From NCBI RefSeq assembly GCF_014651715.1, contig NZ_BMXK01000016.1, positions 1 through 39,105 of the forward strand: a stretch of DNA of 39,105 nucleotides. The letters are read 5' to 3'. Below are positions 23,470 to 31,695 of this stretch, piece after piece; position 1 is the stretch's first letter; every line of letters starts with the position of its first letter. The translations under genes and the position numbers were made by a program. The notes under the pieces were generated by a model. It was not told the DNA's origin. It saw nothing but the letters and a program-made list of their open reading frames with translations, and did not search any database. The DNA is from Zhihengliuella salsuginis (GTDB lineage Bacteria > Actinomycetota > Actinomycetes > Actinomycetales > Micrococcaceae).

Positions 23470-24489
23470 TCAGCCGACCAGCGGGTGCAGCGCCAGGAAC
23501 AGCACCCAGCCCAGCCCCAGGCAGATGATCGGACCCGTGAGCCAGTAGCTGGCCACGCGCAGGACGTTCGTCCACATCACCGATTCGAACCTCTGGTTGG
23601 CACCCGCGCCGACGATCGAGCTCGTGACCGCCTGAGTCGTGGACAACGGCAGGTGCAGGATCATCGCGCCCGCGAACAGCAGGAGCGCGGAGACGCCCTG
23701 GGCTGTCGCGCCGCGCAGGGGGTCGAAGCGCACCAGCCGGTAGGCGATCGTGTGGGTGATCCGCCAGGCCCCGCCGAGGGCCCCCAGGCCCATGCAGAGC
23801 GCCGCCACCACGGGGGCCCACCACGGGATGGCGGCGTCCGTCGTCGTGCCGGAGTAGATCACGAACGCGAAGGTGAGCAGGGCCGCGTTGCGCTGCCCGT
23901 CCTGCAGGCCGTTGCCCAGCGAGACCGCGAGCGACGTGACCGCCTGCGCGCCGCGGCTGACCCGGGTGACGCGCGACGACGTCGAATGGCGCATGAACCA
24001 CGTGGCCGGGATCGTGGCGACGAAGGACACCAGGAACGCGACCAGCGGGGTGACGATCGTCGGGATGAGCACGCCGCCCAGCAGCAGGAGCGGCACGCCC
24101 ATCGGCTCCTCCGGGTGCAGCAGGGCGGACGCGAGCAGGGCGCCGGCGAGTCCGGCGAAGAGCGCGTGCGTCGACGAGTGCGGGATGCCGCGCATCCAGG
24201 CCCAGAGGAGCCACCCCGTCGCCGCGACGATCGCCGCCAGCAGCAGGCCGAGGCCCGAACCGGGCGAGTGGTATTCGAACGAGGCCGCGTCCAGCAGGGC
24301 CGCGGAGAACGACGTCGACAGCAGCGTCCCGAGGCACGCGAAGACGGAGGCCCCGACGACGGCGATGCGCGGCTTCAGCGCGCCCGTGCGGACGGCGCCG
24401 GCGATCGAGTTCGCGGCGTCGCGGAAGCCGTTGAGCATCGTGAAACCGCAGGCGCACACGATGACCAGGACGAAGAGGGCGGTCTCCAT
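23470..24489 (-). CDS. pit: PiT-family low-affinity inorganic phosphate transporter
   Basis: A 339-residue membrane protein that imports phosphate (often as metal-phosphate) with protons. The duplicated PiT signatures are present: GFRDAANSIAGAVRTGAL near the N-terminus and GNGLQDGQRNAA in the second half, with about ten hydrophobic helices and the PHSSTHALFAGL and LPLSTTQAVTSS motifs. It is the second gene of a minus-strand pair, starting 6 bases after the DUF47 gene's stop. Its end faces pstB across the terminator region, so high- and low-affinity uptake systems lie back to back. Confidence 0.95.
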   Translation of the reverse strand: METALFVLVIVCACGFTMLNGFRDAANSIAGAVRTGALKPRIAVVGASVFACLGTLLSTSFSAALLDAASFEYHSPGSGLGLLLAAIVAATGWLLWAWMRGIPHSSTHALFAGLAGALLASALLHPEEPMGVPLLLLGGVLIPTIVTPLVAFLVSFVATIPATWFMRHSTSSRVTRVSRGAQAVTSLAVSLGNGLQDGQRNAALLTFAFVIYSGTTTDAAIPWWAPVVAALCMGLGALGGAWRITHTIAYRLVRFDPLRGATAQGVSALLLFAGAMILHLPLSTTQAVTSSIVGAGANQRFESVMWTNVLRVASYWLTGPIICLGLGWVLFLALHPLVG

Positions 24490-24495
24490 GGGCGG

Positions 24496-25113
24496 CTAGG
24501 ACTCTTTGACGAGGACGCGGCCCAGATGGTCCGCCACCGCGTGCAGCCGCGTGCAGGCGGCGAGCATCTGGTCGGCGACCACCCGGTGGCGGATGATCGT
24601 CGCCGTGCGCTGCAGGTCGGCGATCTCGCCGACCCAGGCGTGGTGGGTGCGGCCCACCCGCTTGTTCAGCCGCATCAACTGCAGCCAGGTGTCCTCGAGG
24701 TCGTCGAGCCGGTCCAGGCTGCCGAGCGCCGTCGTCGTCAGATTGGCCTGCCGGCCGACGAGCTCGAGCTGCTCCGCCGCCCGGTGGGAGATCCACTTGA
24801 GGTCGCCGTTGGTCATCATCTCGCCGACGCTGCGCAGCTCGCCGACGGTGTCGTGCAGCAGGCGGGAGAACGTGTAGAGGTCCTCGCGGGGCACCGGGGT
24901 GACGTAGCTGGTGCGGAGGTGCGTCAGGAGCGCGTAGTGGGTGTCGAGGGCTTCCATCTCGGCGCGCTCGAGGGCGGCCAGCTGCGACTCGTTGTCCTCG
25001 GTGAGGACGCCGAGGATCTCGGAGAGGACCTGCACGCAGTCCTGGATGTTGGTGCAGAGGTCGCCCAGCAGCTGAAGGCCGCGGGTCTCCTGCGGGAAGA
25101 GACTGAATTTCAC
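24496..25113 (-). CDS. DUF47 (PhoU-like) partner of the Pit transporter
   Basis: A 205-residue all-helical cytoplasmic protein of the DUF47/PhoU-like family (MKFSLFPQETRGLQLLGDLC at the start). Such proteins are nearly always encoded just before pit and are thought to regulate it. The GTG start at 25113 has only a weak upstream GGCGG. It is separated from pit by 6 bases, so they form an operon. The 266 bases upstream to the next gene contain a TATGAT (25161-25156) that could be a -10, but no convincing -35 or PHO box. Confidence 0.93.
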   Translation of the reverse strand: MKFSLFPQETRGLQLLGDLCTNIQDCVQVLSEILGVLTEDNESQLAALERAEMEALDTHYALLTHLRTSYVTPVPREDLYTFSRLLHDTVGELRSVGEMMTNGDLKWISHRAAEQLELVGRQANLTTTALGSLDRLDDLEDTWLQLMRLNKRVGRTHHAWVGEIADLQRTATIIRHRVVADQMLAACTRLHAVADHLGRVLVKES

Positions 25114-25379
25114 TGGTTAGACCGCCGTTGTGATGCGAGGGGAGCAATCGTCAACATCATACGTGCCGGAAGTGACCCGCGGTCGCCGATCCGGAGGATT
25201 GAGATCCGACTCTCGGTGGCGATTGGCCATGCAGGCGGTGTGAACGGCGCCGAACCGGGAACGCCTCTCGGCGGAAGGCCGCTCGAAGCGGCTTATTGTT
25301 GAAGCCCGGGGGTCACCGCGGTCCGGCGCCGATCTCCAGTCTTCTCCTCGTTCGCGCCGGTGTCAACACGCCTGCGCGA

Positions 25380-26039
25380 TCAATCGAGTTCCCCGCGCCG
25401 CCACATCTTCGCCGAGGACTCGAGGTCCTCCGCGGTCTTGATCAGCTGGCCGGCGTCGCGTGTGAGCTTTCTCGCGTGCGCCTCGTTGCCCGTTTCGAGG
25501 TCGTGGGCGTGGTGGGCCTGTCCGAGGGCGATGACGCGGCAGAAGGCGGCCGTCCGCTCGAGGGCGACGTCGAACTCGCCGTCGAACGCCCCGGAGAGGA
25601 TCGAGTCGGCCATGGTCCGCAGTTCGGTCGCGCCGGGCGGCTCCGCGGCGCCCGCCACCGCGTGGGAGACCTGGGCCGTCTGGCGGCCGGAGGCGAAGTA
25701 GGAGGCCATGCGATCGGGATCCTTCACGACGGCGGCGCGCAGCGCGTACAGCCTCCAGAGGGCGCCGGGCAGGGTGTGCGCGGGGCTCTCCGACCAGAGT
25801 TCGGCGACCGCCTCCAGGCCCTCCTTGTCGGCGAGCTTCACGAGGCGCTCGGTGACCTGCGGATCCTCCGAGCCCCGGCCGTGGTGGACCAGGGCCTGGG
25901 CCGCGAGGTGCGCCGCCTCGGAGACGCGGGCCGGGTCCGGGCCGCCGGCGAACGGCTCGAAGTCCATGGGCGCGAACGGCTTCGGCTTGTGGTGCCGGAA
26001 CGGTGCGTCCTGGTGCTGGCGTGCTGGGTTCGCATTCAT
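25380..26039 (-). CDS. Conserved hypothetical soluble helical protein
   Basis: A 219-residue protein with a His/Pro-rich basic N-terminus (residues 1-25, MNANPARQHQ) and a mostly helical, Ala-rich remainder with several His and Glu residues. I recognise no domain. The frame is open to 26177, but ATG 26039 is preferred: TATCCT (26052-26047) ends 7 nt before it, which fits a leaderless transcript, and no Shine-Dalgarno is seen for any start. It lies alone between the pit operon and the decayed ATPase gene. Its absence of signal or membrane segments points to the cytoplasm. Confidence 0.75.
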   Translation of the reverse strand: MNANPARQHQDAPFRHHKPKPFAPMDFEPFAGGPDPARVSEAAHLAAQALVHHGRGSEDPQVTERLVKLADKEGLEAVAELWSESPAHTLPGALWRLYALRAAVVKDPDRMASYFASGRQTAQVSHAVAGAAEPPGATELRTMADSILSGAFDGEFDVALERTAAFCRVIALGQAHHAHDLETGNEAHARKLTRDAGQLIKTAEDLESSAKMWRRGELD

Positions 26040-26161
26040 GCGGCTCAGGATACTCCCGGTGGCGGGCACAAGCGATGGGCGCGGCAAGAGCGGGCGCGGA
26101 CGCGTAGCGCGCCGTCGTCGCGCTCCTGCGAAACGTAGGGTTCGTGTCCTGCGATTGGTAG

Positions 26162-27196
26162 TGCTCCGTTCCTGCACAGCTTCAAGCGCTGAAGGCCGAC
26201 ATGCACTTCGCCGGCGCAGCCGACGGAATCCTCCTGATCGACGAGTGGCAGCACCTGCCGGAGGCCTGGGACTCCGTGCGCCGGCAGGTCGACGACGGGG
26301 CGGTGCCCGGACGCTTCCTGCTGACCGGCAGCGCGACGCCCGCGCCGGGTCGTGGGACGCATTCGGGAGCGGGGCGGATCATGTCGGTCCGCATGCGCCC
26401 GATGGGGCTCTACGAGCGGGTGCTTCATACGACGACGGTGAGTCTCCGCGCCCTGCCCGACTTGCAGTCGGTGCCGATGCGTGGAGCACAGCGACGACTC
26501 GACGCGTACCTGACCCGGGTTGTCGACGGGGATCTTCCGGACCAGGGCTACACGTTGCGCAGCCCGGAGACCCTTCGGCGTTGGCTGGCCGCCTACGCGG
26601 CGGCGTCGTCGACCTGCACCGCCTACTCGCGGATACTGGACGCGACCACCGGCGGGGACGGCGCCCAGCCCGCGAAGACGACGACCATCGCCTACCGGGA
26701 CCACTTGACGCAGTTGTGGCTGCTGGACCGGATCCCCGCGTGGGCGCCCGCGCTGAACAACCCGTTCAGACGCCTGGCCATGCGCGAGAAGCATCAACTC
26801 GCCGACCCGGCGTTCGCGGCCCGTCTGCTCGGCCTGACGGCCGGCGACCTGGGCAACGAGCGTGGCGCGGTGATGGCTGGCCCGCTCTTCGAGTCCCTCG
26901 CGGCGCTGACCGTTCGAGTCGCCGCGCACGGGGCCGATGCGGCCGTGGGCCACCTGCGGACGCAGAACGGAGATCACGAGGTCGACCTCATCGTCAGCGG
27001 TCCCGAGGGGCAGGTGCTCGGGGTCGAAGTCAAGCTTGCCGGTTGGATCGAGGACCGGGACGTCAAGCATCTGCACTGGCTGCGCGATCAACTTGGTGAA
27101 CGGGTCGTGGGCCTCGTGGTCCTCTATTCCGGGAGCCGCGCGTACCGCCGGGCGGACGGCGTGGCCGTGGTGCCGCTGGCCCTGCTCGGGGAGTAG
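26162..27196 (+). pseudogene. Decayed AAA_14/DUF4143 ATP-binding protein gene
   Basis: The frame encodes the C-terminal two thirds of a common actinobacterial AAA_14/DUF4143 ATPase: ILLIDEWQHLPEAWDSVRR (Walker B region), RFLLTGSA, then the DUF4143 part and a PD-(D/E)XK-like end (HEVDLIV, GVEVKLA). The Walker A half is missing, and coding-like sequence begins only about 40 bases before the first ATG (26201), just after a stop codon. There also appears to be an internal loss of several dozen residues after VSLRA, compared with my memory of full relatives. Such proteins are often toxin-antitoxin-like or mobile. It is probably non-functional; an expressed remnant cannot be excluded. Confidence 0.72.
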
Positions 27197-27256
27197 TCGA
27201 AGCGGCCGGCGGCGCGTGTGCGGTAGCATGGACCGCGGTTCTTTCCGAAGGACCAC

Positions 27257-27329
27257 GGGCCTTTAGCTCAGCTGGTAGAGCACTGGACTTTTAATCCATT
27301 GGTCGCGGGTTCGAGCCCCGCAGGGCCCA
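27257..27329 (+). tRNA. tRNA-Lys (anticodon TTT)
   Basis: A 73-nt cloverleaf. Acceptor GGGCCTT pairs with AGGGCCC (one G-T wobble), the D arm is GCTC..GAGC, the anticodon loop is CTTTTAA with anticodon TTT, and the T arm is GCGGG-TTCGAGC-CCCGC. The CCA end is not encoded. A TAGCAT -10-like box lies at 27224-27229, and a long terminator follows 8 bases after the gene. Confidence 0.97.
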
Positions 27330-27337
27330 CCGCCTGC

Positions 27338-27376
27338 GCCCCGGTCGGGACCGTGATACACGGTTCCGACCGGGGC
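27338..27376 (+). terminator. Terminator after tRNA-Lys
   Basis: GCCCCGGTCGG (27338-27348) pairs with CCGACCGGGGC (27366-27376), and inside it ACCGTG-ATA-CACGGT continues the stem, with one G-T opposition between the two parts. GTTCTTT follows. An unusually long, nearly perfect 17-bp stem. Confidence 0.85.
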
Positions 27377-27491
27377 GTTCTTTGCGTTCTGGAGGGGCAT
27401 CCGACGGCGGAGTACTGCGGCCGCCGAGGTCGCCGGCAGCCCACCGGGACCGTCCTCGTAGACTGGGATCCGACGAGGGAGGAAGCGCGAA

Positions 27492-28046
27492 GTGACGGAA
27501 CTGCTGGGAATCACGTGGTTGGAGGCCGGCGCGGTCGCGCTCGCCACGATCGGGATGTACATCGCGCTGATCGTGCTGGTCCGGCTCCTCGGCCAGCGCA
27601 TGCTCTCCGGCATGTCCAGCTACGACCTCGCCGCCGTGATCGCGTTCGGCGGCATCATCGCCCGCGCCGCGCTGGGCGACTCGCCCCGCCTCGGCGGCGG
27701 CGTCGTCGCACTCGTGACGCTCGTGGGGCTGCAGGCGATCTCCGGGCTCCTGCGGCGCACGCGCTTCGGCTCGGCCCTGATCGTCAACCGTCCGGTGCTG
27801 CTGATGGCGGGCCCCGAGGTGATCGAGCCGCACATGCGCCGGTGCCACGTCACGCACCTCGAGCTCGATTCGCGGCTGCGCCTCGCCGGCGTCTCCCACC
27901 CGTCCCAGGTCGGCGCGGTGGTGTTCGAACCGTCGGGGGCGCTCAGCGTGATCCGCGCGGGACAGCCGATCTCCCAAGCGGTGTTCGAGTCCGTCATCGG
28001 CGTCGAGCACCTCTGGGAGGAGGGTACTCAGCCGCGCAGCAGGTAG
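27492..28046 (+). CDS. DUF421 (YetF/YcaP-like) membrane protein
   Basis: A 184-residue protein with three N-terminal hydrophobic helices (about residues 11-32, 43-62, 68-86), including the RLLGQRMLSGMSSYDLAAVI pattern of DUF421, and a cytoplasmic C-terminal domain (HVTHLELDSRLRLAGVSHPS, VGAVVFEPSGALSVI). The function of the family is not established. The GTG start is preceded by GGGAGGAAGCGCGAA. The end overlaps the convergent methyltransferase gene by 19 bases. Confidence 0.88.
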   Translation: MTELLGITWLEAGAVALATIGMYIALIVLVRLLGQRMLSGMSSYDLAAVIAFGGIIARAALGDSPRLGGGVVALVTLVGLQAISGLLRRTRFGSALIVNRPVLLMAGPEVIEPHMRRCHVTHLELDSRLRLAGVSHPSQVGAVVFEPSGALSVIRAGQPISQAVFESVIGVEHLWEEGTQPRSR

Positions 28047-29101
28047 AACCTCCAGAACCCGAAGTCCTCGATGGGCAGCACGTCGGTCCTCGTGAAGCCG
28101 GCCTGCCGGGCGTAGCCCTCGAGAACGCGACGGCGGATCACGGTCCCGGTCGCCGCCGTCGGCCGGTGGTTCATGCCGTCAGGCAGGCAGACGCCCAGGC
28201 TGAACCCGTACATCAGGCGCTCGACGTCGTCGCCGGGGGCCGTGAACTCGTCGGCGACCGCCTCGTCCATGACGATCACGGCGCCGCCCGGGCGCAGCGA
28301 GCGCCTCGCCGCGGCGAGGACCTCCACCGGCTGCGGCATGTCGTGCAGGCACTCGAAGGCGAACACCGCGTCGAAGCGGGCCTCGGGCAGGTCGGCGGCG
28401 TCCGCCAGCGAGAACGCGATCCGGCCGGCCACCGACGGATCGGCACCGGCGTTGCGGCGGGCCAGCTCCACGGAGGCGGCGTCGACGTCGTACCCGTGGA
28501 GGCGGGCGCCCGGGTAGGCGCGCGCCAGGGCGATGGTGGACCAGCCCGCGCCGCTGCCGACGTCGGCGATCTGCGCCCCGTCGGGCCGCAGGAGCGCATC
28601 GGCGTCCGGGGTGGACTGCAGGGCGCCGGCGAGCCGGTTCTCGAACCACGGCCGGTTCATGTCGGCCTGGGACTCGCGCCCGTCGGGGCCGAGATGCTCC
28701 CACCCGACGCCGCCGCCGGTCCGGTACGCCTCCACGAGCGCGGGCGCCTGCGCGGCCGCGGCCATGAACATGCGCGCCAGCGGGGCCAGGTAGTTCTCGC
28801 TCTGCTCGCCGGTGAAGACCTCGACGCCGGCGGCCGGCAGGGTGAAACGGCGCGGATCGCCCTCGTCGGCGGCGAGCAGCCCGGTCACCGCCTGCTGCTC
28901 CAGCCACTCGCGGGCGTAGCGCGGGTGGGTCCCGGTGCGGGATGCGAGCTCGTCCGCAGTGGCCGGGCCGTCGTCGGCCAGGCTCCGGTACCAGCCGAGC
29001 CGGTCTCCGAGGTGGATCGAGAAGATGTCGATCGTGCCGAGCGCCGCCTGGAACACGCGGTCGGCCAGCTCCTCCGTGGTGGGTTCCTCTCCATTCTGCA
29101 T
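28028..29101 (-). CDS. Class I SAM-dependent methyltransferase
   Basis: A 357-residue enzyme. Residues 1-100 form a winged-helix/dimerisation domain (ADELASRTGTHPRYAREWLE), and the Rossmann methyltransferase core follows, with motif I IADVGSGAGW, the acidic ligand in HGYDVD, and AFECLHDMP for motif IV. The substrate is unknown. The ATG has the strong site AGGAGGAGG 6 nt upstream. It converges with the DUF421 gene, overlapping by 19 bases, and lies 91 bases downstream of the sugar-dehydrogenase-like gene on the same strand. Confidence 0.9.
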   Translation of the reverse strand: MQNGEEPTTEELADRVFQAALGTIDIFSIHLGDRLGWYRSLADDGPATADELASRTGTHPRYAREWLEQQAVTGLLAADEGDPRRFTLPAAGVEVFTGEQSENYLAPLARMFMAAAAQAPALVEAYRTGGGVGWEHLGPDGRESQADMNRPWFENRLAGALQSTPDADALLRPDGAQIADVGSGAGWSTIALARAYPGARLHGYDVDAASVELARRNAGADPSVAGRIAFSLADAADLPEARFDAVFAFECLHDMPQPVEVLAAARRSLRPGGAVIVMDEAVADEFTAPGDDVERLMYGFSLGVCLPDGMNHRPTAATGTVIRRRVLEGYARQAGFTRTDVLPIEDFGFWRFYLLRG

Positions 29102-29192
29102 GGTGGCCTCCTCCTGGTCATTCCCCCCCGCTTCCCAGTGTGCGCGCCGGTTCCCGCGTGCGGTACCCCGATGGGGAGCTCGGATGCGCCGG

Positions 29193-30278
29193 TCAGGGGT
29201 GGCCGGGGTCCACGGCGATGATGCGGTCGTCGCCGGCGGTGGGAGCGCCGCGTCCGTCCGTGTTGTTGGTGATCAGCCACAGCGAGCCGTCCGGCGCGGC
29301 GACGGCGTCCCGCAGCCGCCCGTATTGGCCGGCGAAGTGCTCGCGTGAGGACTCGAGGCCGTCCAGCGGGACCTCGCGGAGGCGCTCGCCGCGCAGGTTC
29401 GCGATGAAGAGGGAGCCGTCCGCGATCGCGATGCCGCTGGGACTCGCCTCCGCCGGTTCCCACACCTGGACCGGGTCGACGAAGCCCGCCCGGTCCGCGA
29501 TGCCCTCGGCCTCGGGCCAGCCGTAGTTCCCGCCGGGCTCGATGACGTTGAGCTCGTCCCAGGTGTTCTGCCCGAACTCGCTCGCGTACAGGGCGCCGCC
29601 GTCGTCCCACGCGAGCCCCTGCGGATTGCGGTGACCGTAGCTGTAGACCCGAGAGCCGTCGAACGGGTTGTCGTCCGGGACGCCCCCGTCCGGGGTCATG
29701 CGCAGGATCTTGCCGGCGAGCGAGCCGAGATCCTGCGCGTTCGCGCCCTCGCCGGCGTCGCCCGTGGTGGCGTAGAGCATCCCGTCCGGTCCGAACGCGA
29801 TCCGGCCCCCGTTGTGGATCCGCGCCGCGGGGATGCCCGCGAGGATCGGTTCGGCCGGCCCGAGGGCGAGCTCCCCGGCCTCGCCGGTCAACGGATACCG
29901 TTCGATCCGGTTCTCCCCGCCGGCGGTGGAGTAGGCGTAGAGGAAGTCCCGGTGCACGGCGATGCCGAGCAGGCCGCCTTCTCCCCGCGGCGCGACGCCT
30001 GCGATCGCGCCGACCGTGCGCGCCTCGCCGTCCGCGTCGAGTTCCAGGATCCGCGCGGTGTCCCGCTCGCTGACCAGCGGCGTTTCGCCGTGGAACGCGA
30101 TCGACCACGGAGCCTGCAGCCCCTCGGCGACCGTTCCGGCCTCGATCGGAGCGGACGACGACGGCGCCCCCGCCGTCGTGCCCGGGGTCTCCGGGGCGGG
30201 GGCGGAGCCGGGCGAGCACGCGACCAGGGCGCAGAGCAGTCCCGCTGTCCCGATGACTGCCCCGGTGCGACCTCTCAT
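29193..30278 (-). CDS. Secreted lipoprotein, PQQ-type glucose/sorbosone dehydrogenase family
   Basis: A 361-residue beta-propeller protein of the GSDH family. A lipoprotein signal peptide ends in LVAC with Cys21 lipidated, followed by a Pro/Thr/Ser linker. Family motifs include GLQAPWSIAFHG, RGEGGLLGIAVHRDFLYAYS, the HNGGRIAFGPDGMLYATTGD active-site segment, SYGHRNPQGLAWD and YASEFGQNTWDELN. Members oxidise sugars outside the cell with PQQ as cofactor, but many actinobacterial homologues have no proven activity, and PQQ synthesis is not seen here. No operon partner is clear. Confidence 0.9.
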   Translation of the reverse strand: MRGRTGAVIGTAGLLCALVACSPGSAPAPETPGTTAGAPSSSAPIEAGTVAEGLQAPWSIAFHGETPLVSERDTARILELDADGEARTVGAIAGVAPRGEGGLLGIAVHRDFLYAYSTAGGENRIERYPLTGEAGELALGPAEPILAGIPAARIHNGGRIAFGPDGMLYATTGDAGEGANAQDLGSLAGKILRMTPDGGVPDDNPFDGSRVYSYGHRNPQGLAWDDGGALYASEFGQNTWDELNVIEPGGNYGWPEAEGIADRAGFVDPVQVWEPAEASPSGIAIADGSLFIANLRGERLREVPLDGLESSREHFAGQYGRLRDAVAAPDGSLWLITNNTDGRGAPTAGDDRIIAVDPGHP

Positions 30279-30326
30279 GCGCCCAGTCTGCCCCGTTGTG
30301 CGGGGCCTGTCAGGACCTGGGACCGC

Positions 30327-31493
30327 TCAGGCGCGGTGGGCGGAGATGAGCCGGTCGAAGAAGGACTCGCACCGGTTGATCTGGTCCAGCTCGATGAACT
30401 CGTCCGGGGCGTGCGCCTGGGCGATGTCGCCCGGGCCGCACACCACGGTGGGGATGCCCGCGCGGGAGAAGAGCCCCGCCTCGGTGCCGTACGTGACCTT
30501 GCCGGTGCTGTCGTCGGCGCCCCACTCGACCACCCGGGAGATGATCCCGGCGTCGTCCGCGGTCTCGAGGCCCGGCGCCGTGGAGACGATCGTGAACTCG
30601 GTGCCGGCGTCGTCGTTCTGTTCGCGCATGAGCGCGCCGATCCGCTCGGCCTCGGCACGGAAGCGCCCGATCAGCTCCTGCAGGTCGACGGCGGCGATCG
30701 AGCGGAACTCGAAGGTCACGGTGCAGTCCGCGGGGATGGTGTTCACGGCGATGCCGCCGTCGATCCTGTTGACCGTGGTGGTGGTGTAGGGGACGAGGTA
30801 GCCGTCGTCGAACGGGCCGTCCTGGGCGAACTCGGCGGCGACGCCGTGGACGAAGCGCACGAACTCCGCGGAGTGCGCGATCGCGTTGACGCCCTCGGTG
30901 GGCAGCGACGAGTGGGCGGCGACGCCGCGGAAGTGCACCTGCAGGACGTTGACGGACTTGTGGCCGCGGATCATCCGCATGCTCGTGGGCTCGCCGACCA
31001 CGCAGCCCGTGGGTTCGAGGCCGGCCTCCACGATCGCGTCCACGAGGGAGACCGCGCCGACGCAGCCGACCTCCTCGTCGTAGGAGAGCGCCAGGTGGAT
31101 CGGCTCCGCGAGGGGCCGGGCGGCCATGTCCGGGATCTTCGCGACGGCGACACCGAGGAAGGACTTCATGTCGGCGCTGCCGCGCGCGTACAGGCGGCCG
31201 TCGCGGACCTCGGGCGCGAACGGGTCGCTCGACCAGTCCTGCCCGTCGACGGGCACGACGTCGGTGTGCGCCGAGACGACCGTGCCGCCCGTCGTCGAGC
31301 CGTCGGCGGCGGGGAACGTGGCCAGCAGGTTGGCCTTGGTGCCCTCGGCGTTGTGGATCAGCGTGGATTCGATGCCGGCGGAGCGGAGTTGGCCGACGAC
31401 GTGCTCGATCAGCGGCAGGTTGGAGCCCCTGCTGGTGGTGTCGAAACCGATGAGCCGGTTGATCTCGGCCAGGCTGGCGGGTGCGTGGGTCAC
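30327..31493 (-). CDS. M20-family deacetylase, acetylornithine deacetylase (ArgE)-like
   Basis: A 388-residue zinc-dependent amidohydrolase. Metal ligands and catalytic residues are seen in SAHTDVVPVDG, ARGSADMKSF and LSYDEEVGCVGA, the dimerisation lid domain is in the middle (RGVAAHSSLPTEGVNAI), and the C-terminal metal His is in AQAHAPDEFIELDQI. It is annotated as ArgE by similarity, but most actinobacteria make ornithine through ArgJ, so a different N-acyl amino acid may be the substrate. The frame is open to 31580, but GTG 31493 with AAGGAG 8 nt upstream is the start. The next gene upstream is divergent. Confidence 0.9.
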   Translation of the reverse strand: MTHAPASLAEINRLIGFDTTSRGSNLPLIEHVVGQLRSAGIESTLIHNAEGTKANLLATFPAADGSTTGGTVVSAHTDVVPVDGQDWSSDPFAPEVRDGRLYARGSADMKSFLGVAVAKIPDMAARPLAEPIHLALSYDEEVGCVGAVSLVDAIVEAGLEPTGCVVGEPTSMRMIRGHKSVNVLQVHFRGVAAHSSLPTEGVNAIAHSAEFVRFVHGVAAEFAQDGPFDDGYLVPYTTTTVNRIDGGIAVNTIPADCTVTFEFRSIAAVDLQELIGRFRAEAERIGALMREQNDDAGTEFTIVSTAPGLETADDAGIISRVVEWGADDSTGKVTYGTEAGLFSRAGIPTVVCGPGDIAQAHAPDEFIELDQINRCESFFDRLISAHRA

Positions 31494-31695
31494 GGCGGCT
31501 GCTCCTTGGGGGACGGGGGCCTGATGCGGCGGGCGAACGATTTTCACACTACTCGAACCATCGGGCCAAGCGTCTCGCACGGTGGAGGCGGCGAGGGCCC
31601 GGGCGAGCGGGCGGCCGGCGGACCCGGAATGATTCGGATCTGGTGTTCACCTCGCCGTTGTGGACCGCCGGTGCCGCGTCGGCGAAGATGATCGG

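Noticed and set aside
23332-25302. 656-codon plus-strand frame over pit and DUF47
   Set aside because: It is the mirror of the two minus-strand phosphate genes, with a repetitive charged composition and no domain.
25114-25379. PHO box upstream of the DUF47-pit operon
   Set aside because: GTTC-containing segments on the minus strand are 10 rather than 11 nt apart and match poorly.
27257-27329. tRNA-Lys as the attachment site of the right-hand island
   Set aside because: The island-like DNA starts about 5.7 kb further on, normal chromosomal genes lie between, and I saw no repeat of the tRNA 3' end in the window.
29631-31691. 686-codon plus-strand frame over the lipoprotein and deacetylase genes
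   Set aside because: It is antisense to two clear genes and has no recognisable motif.
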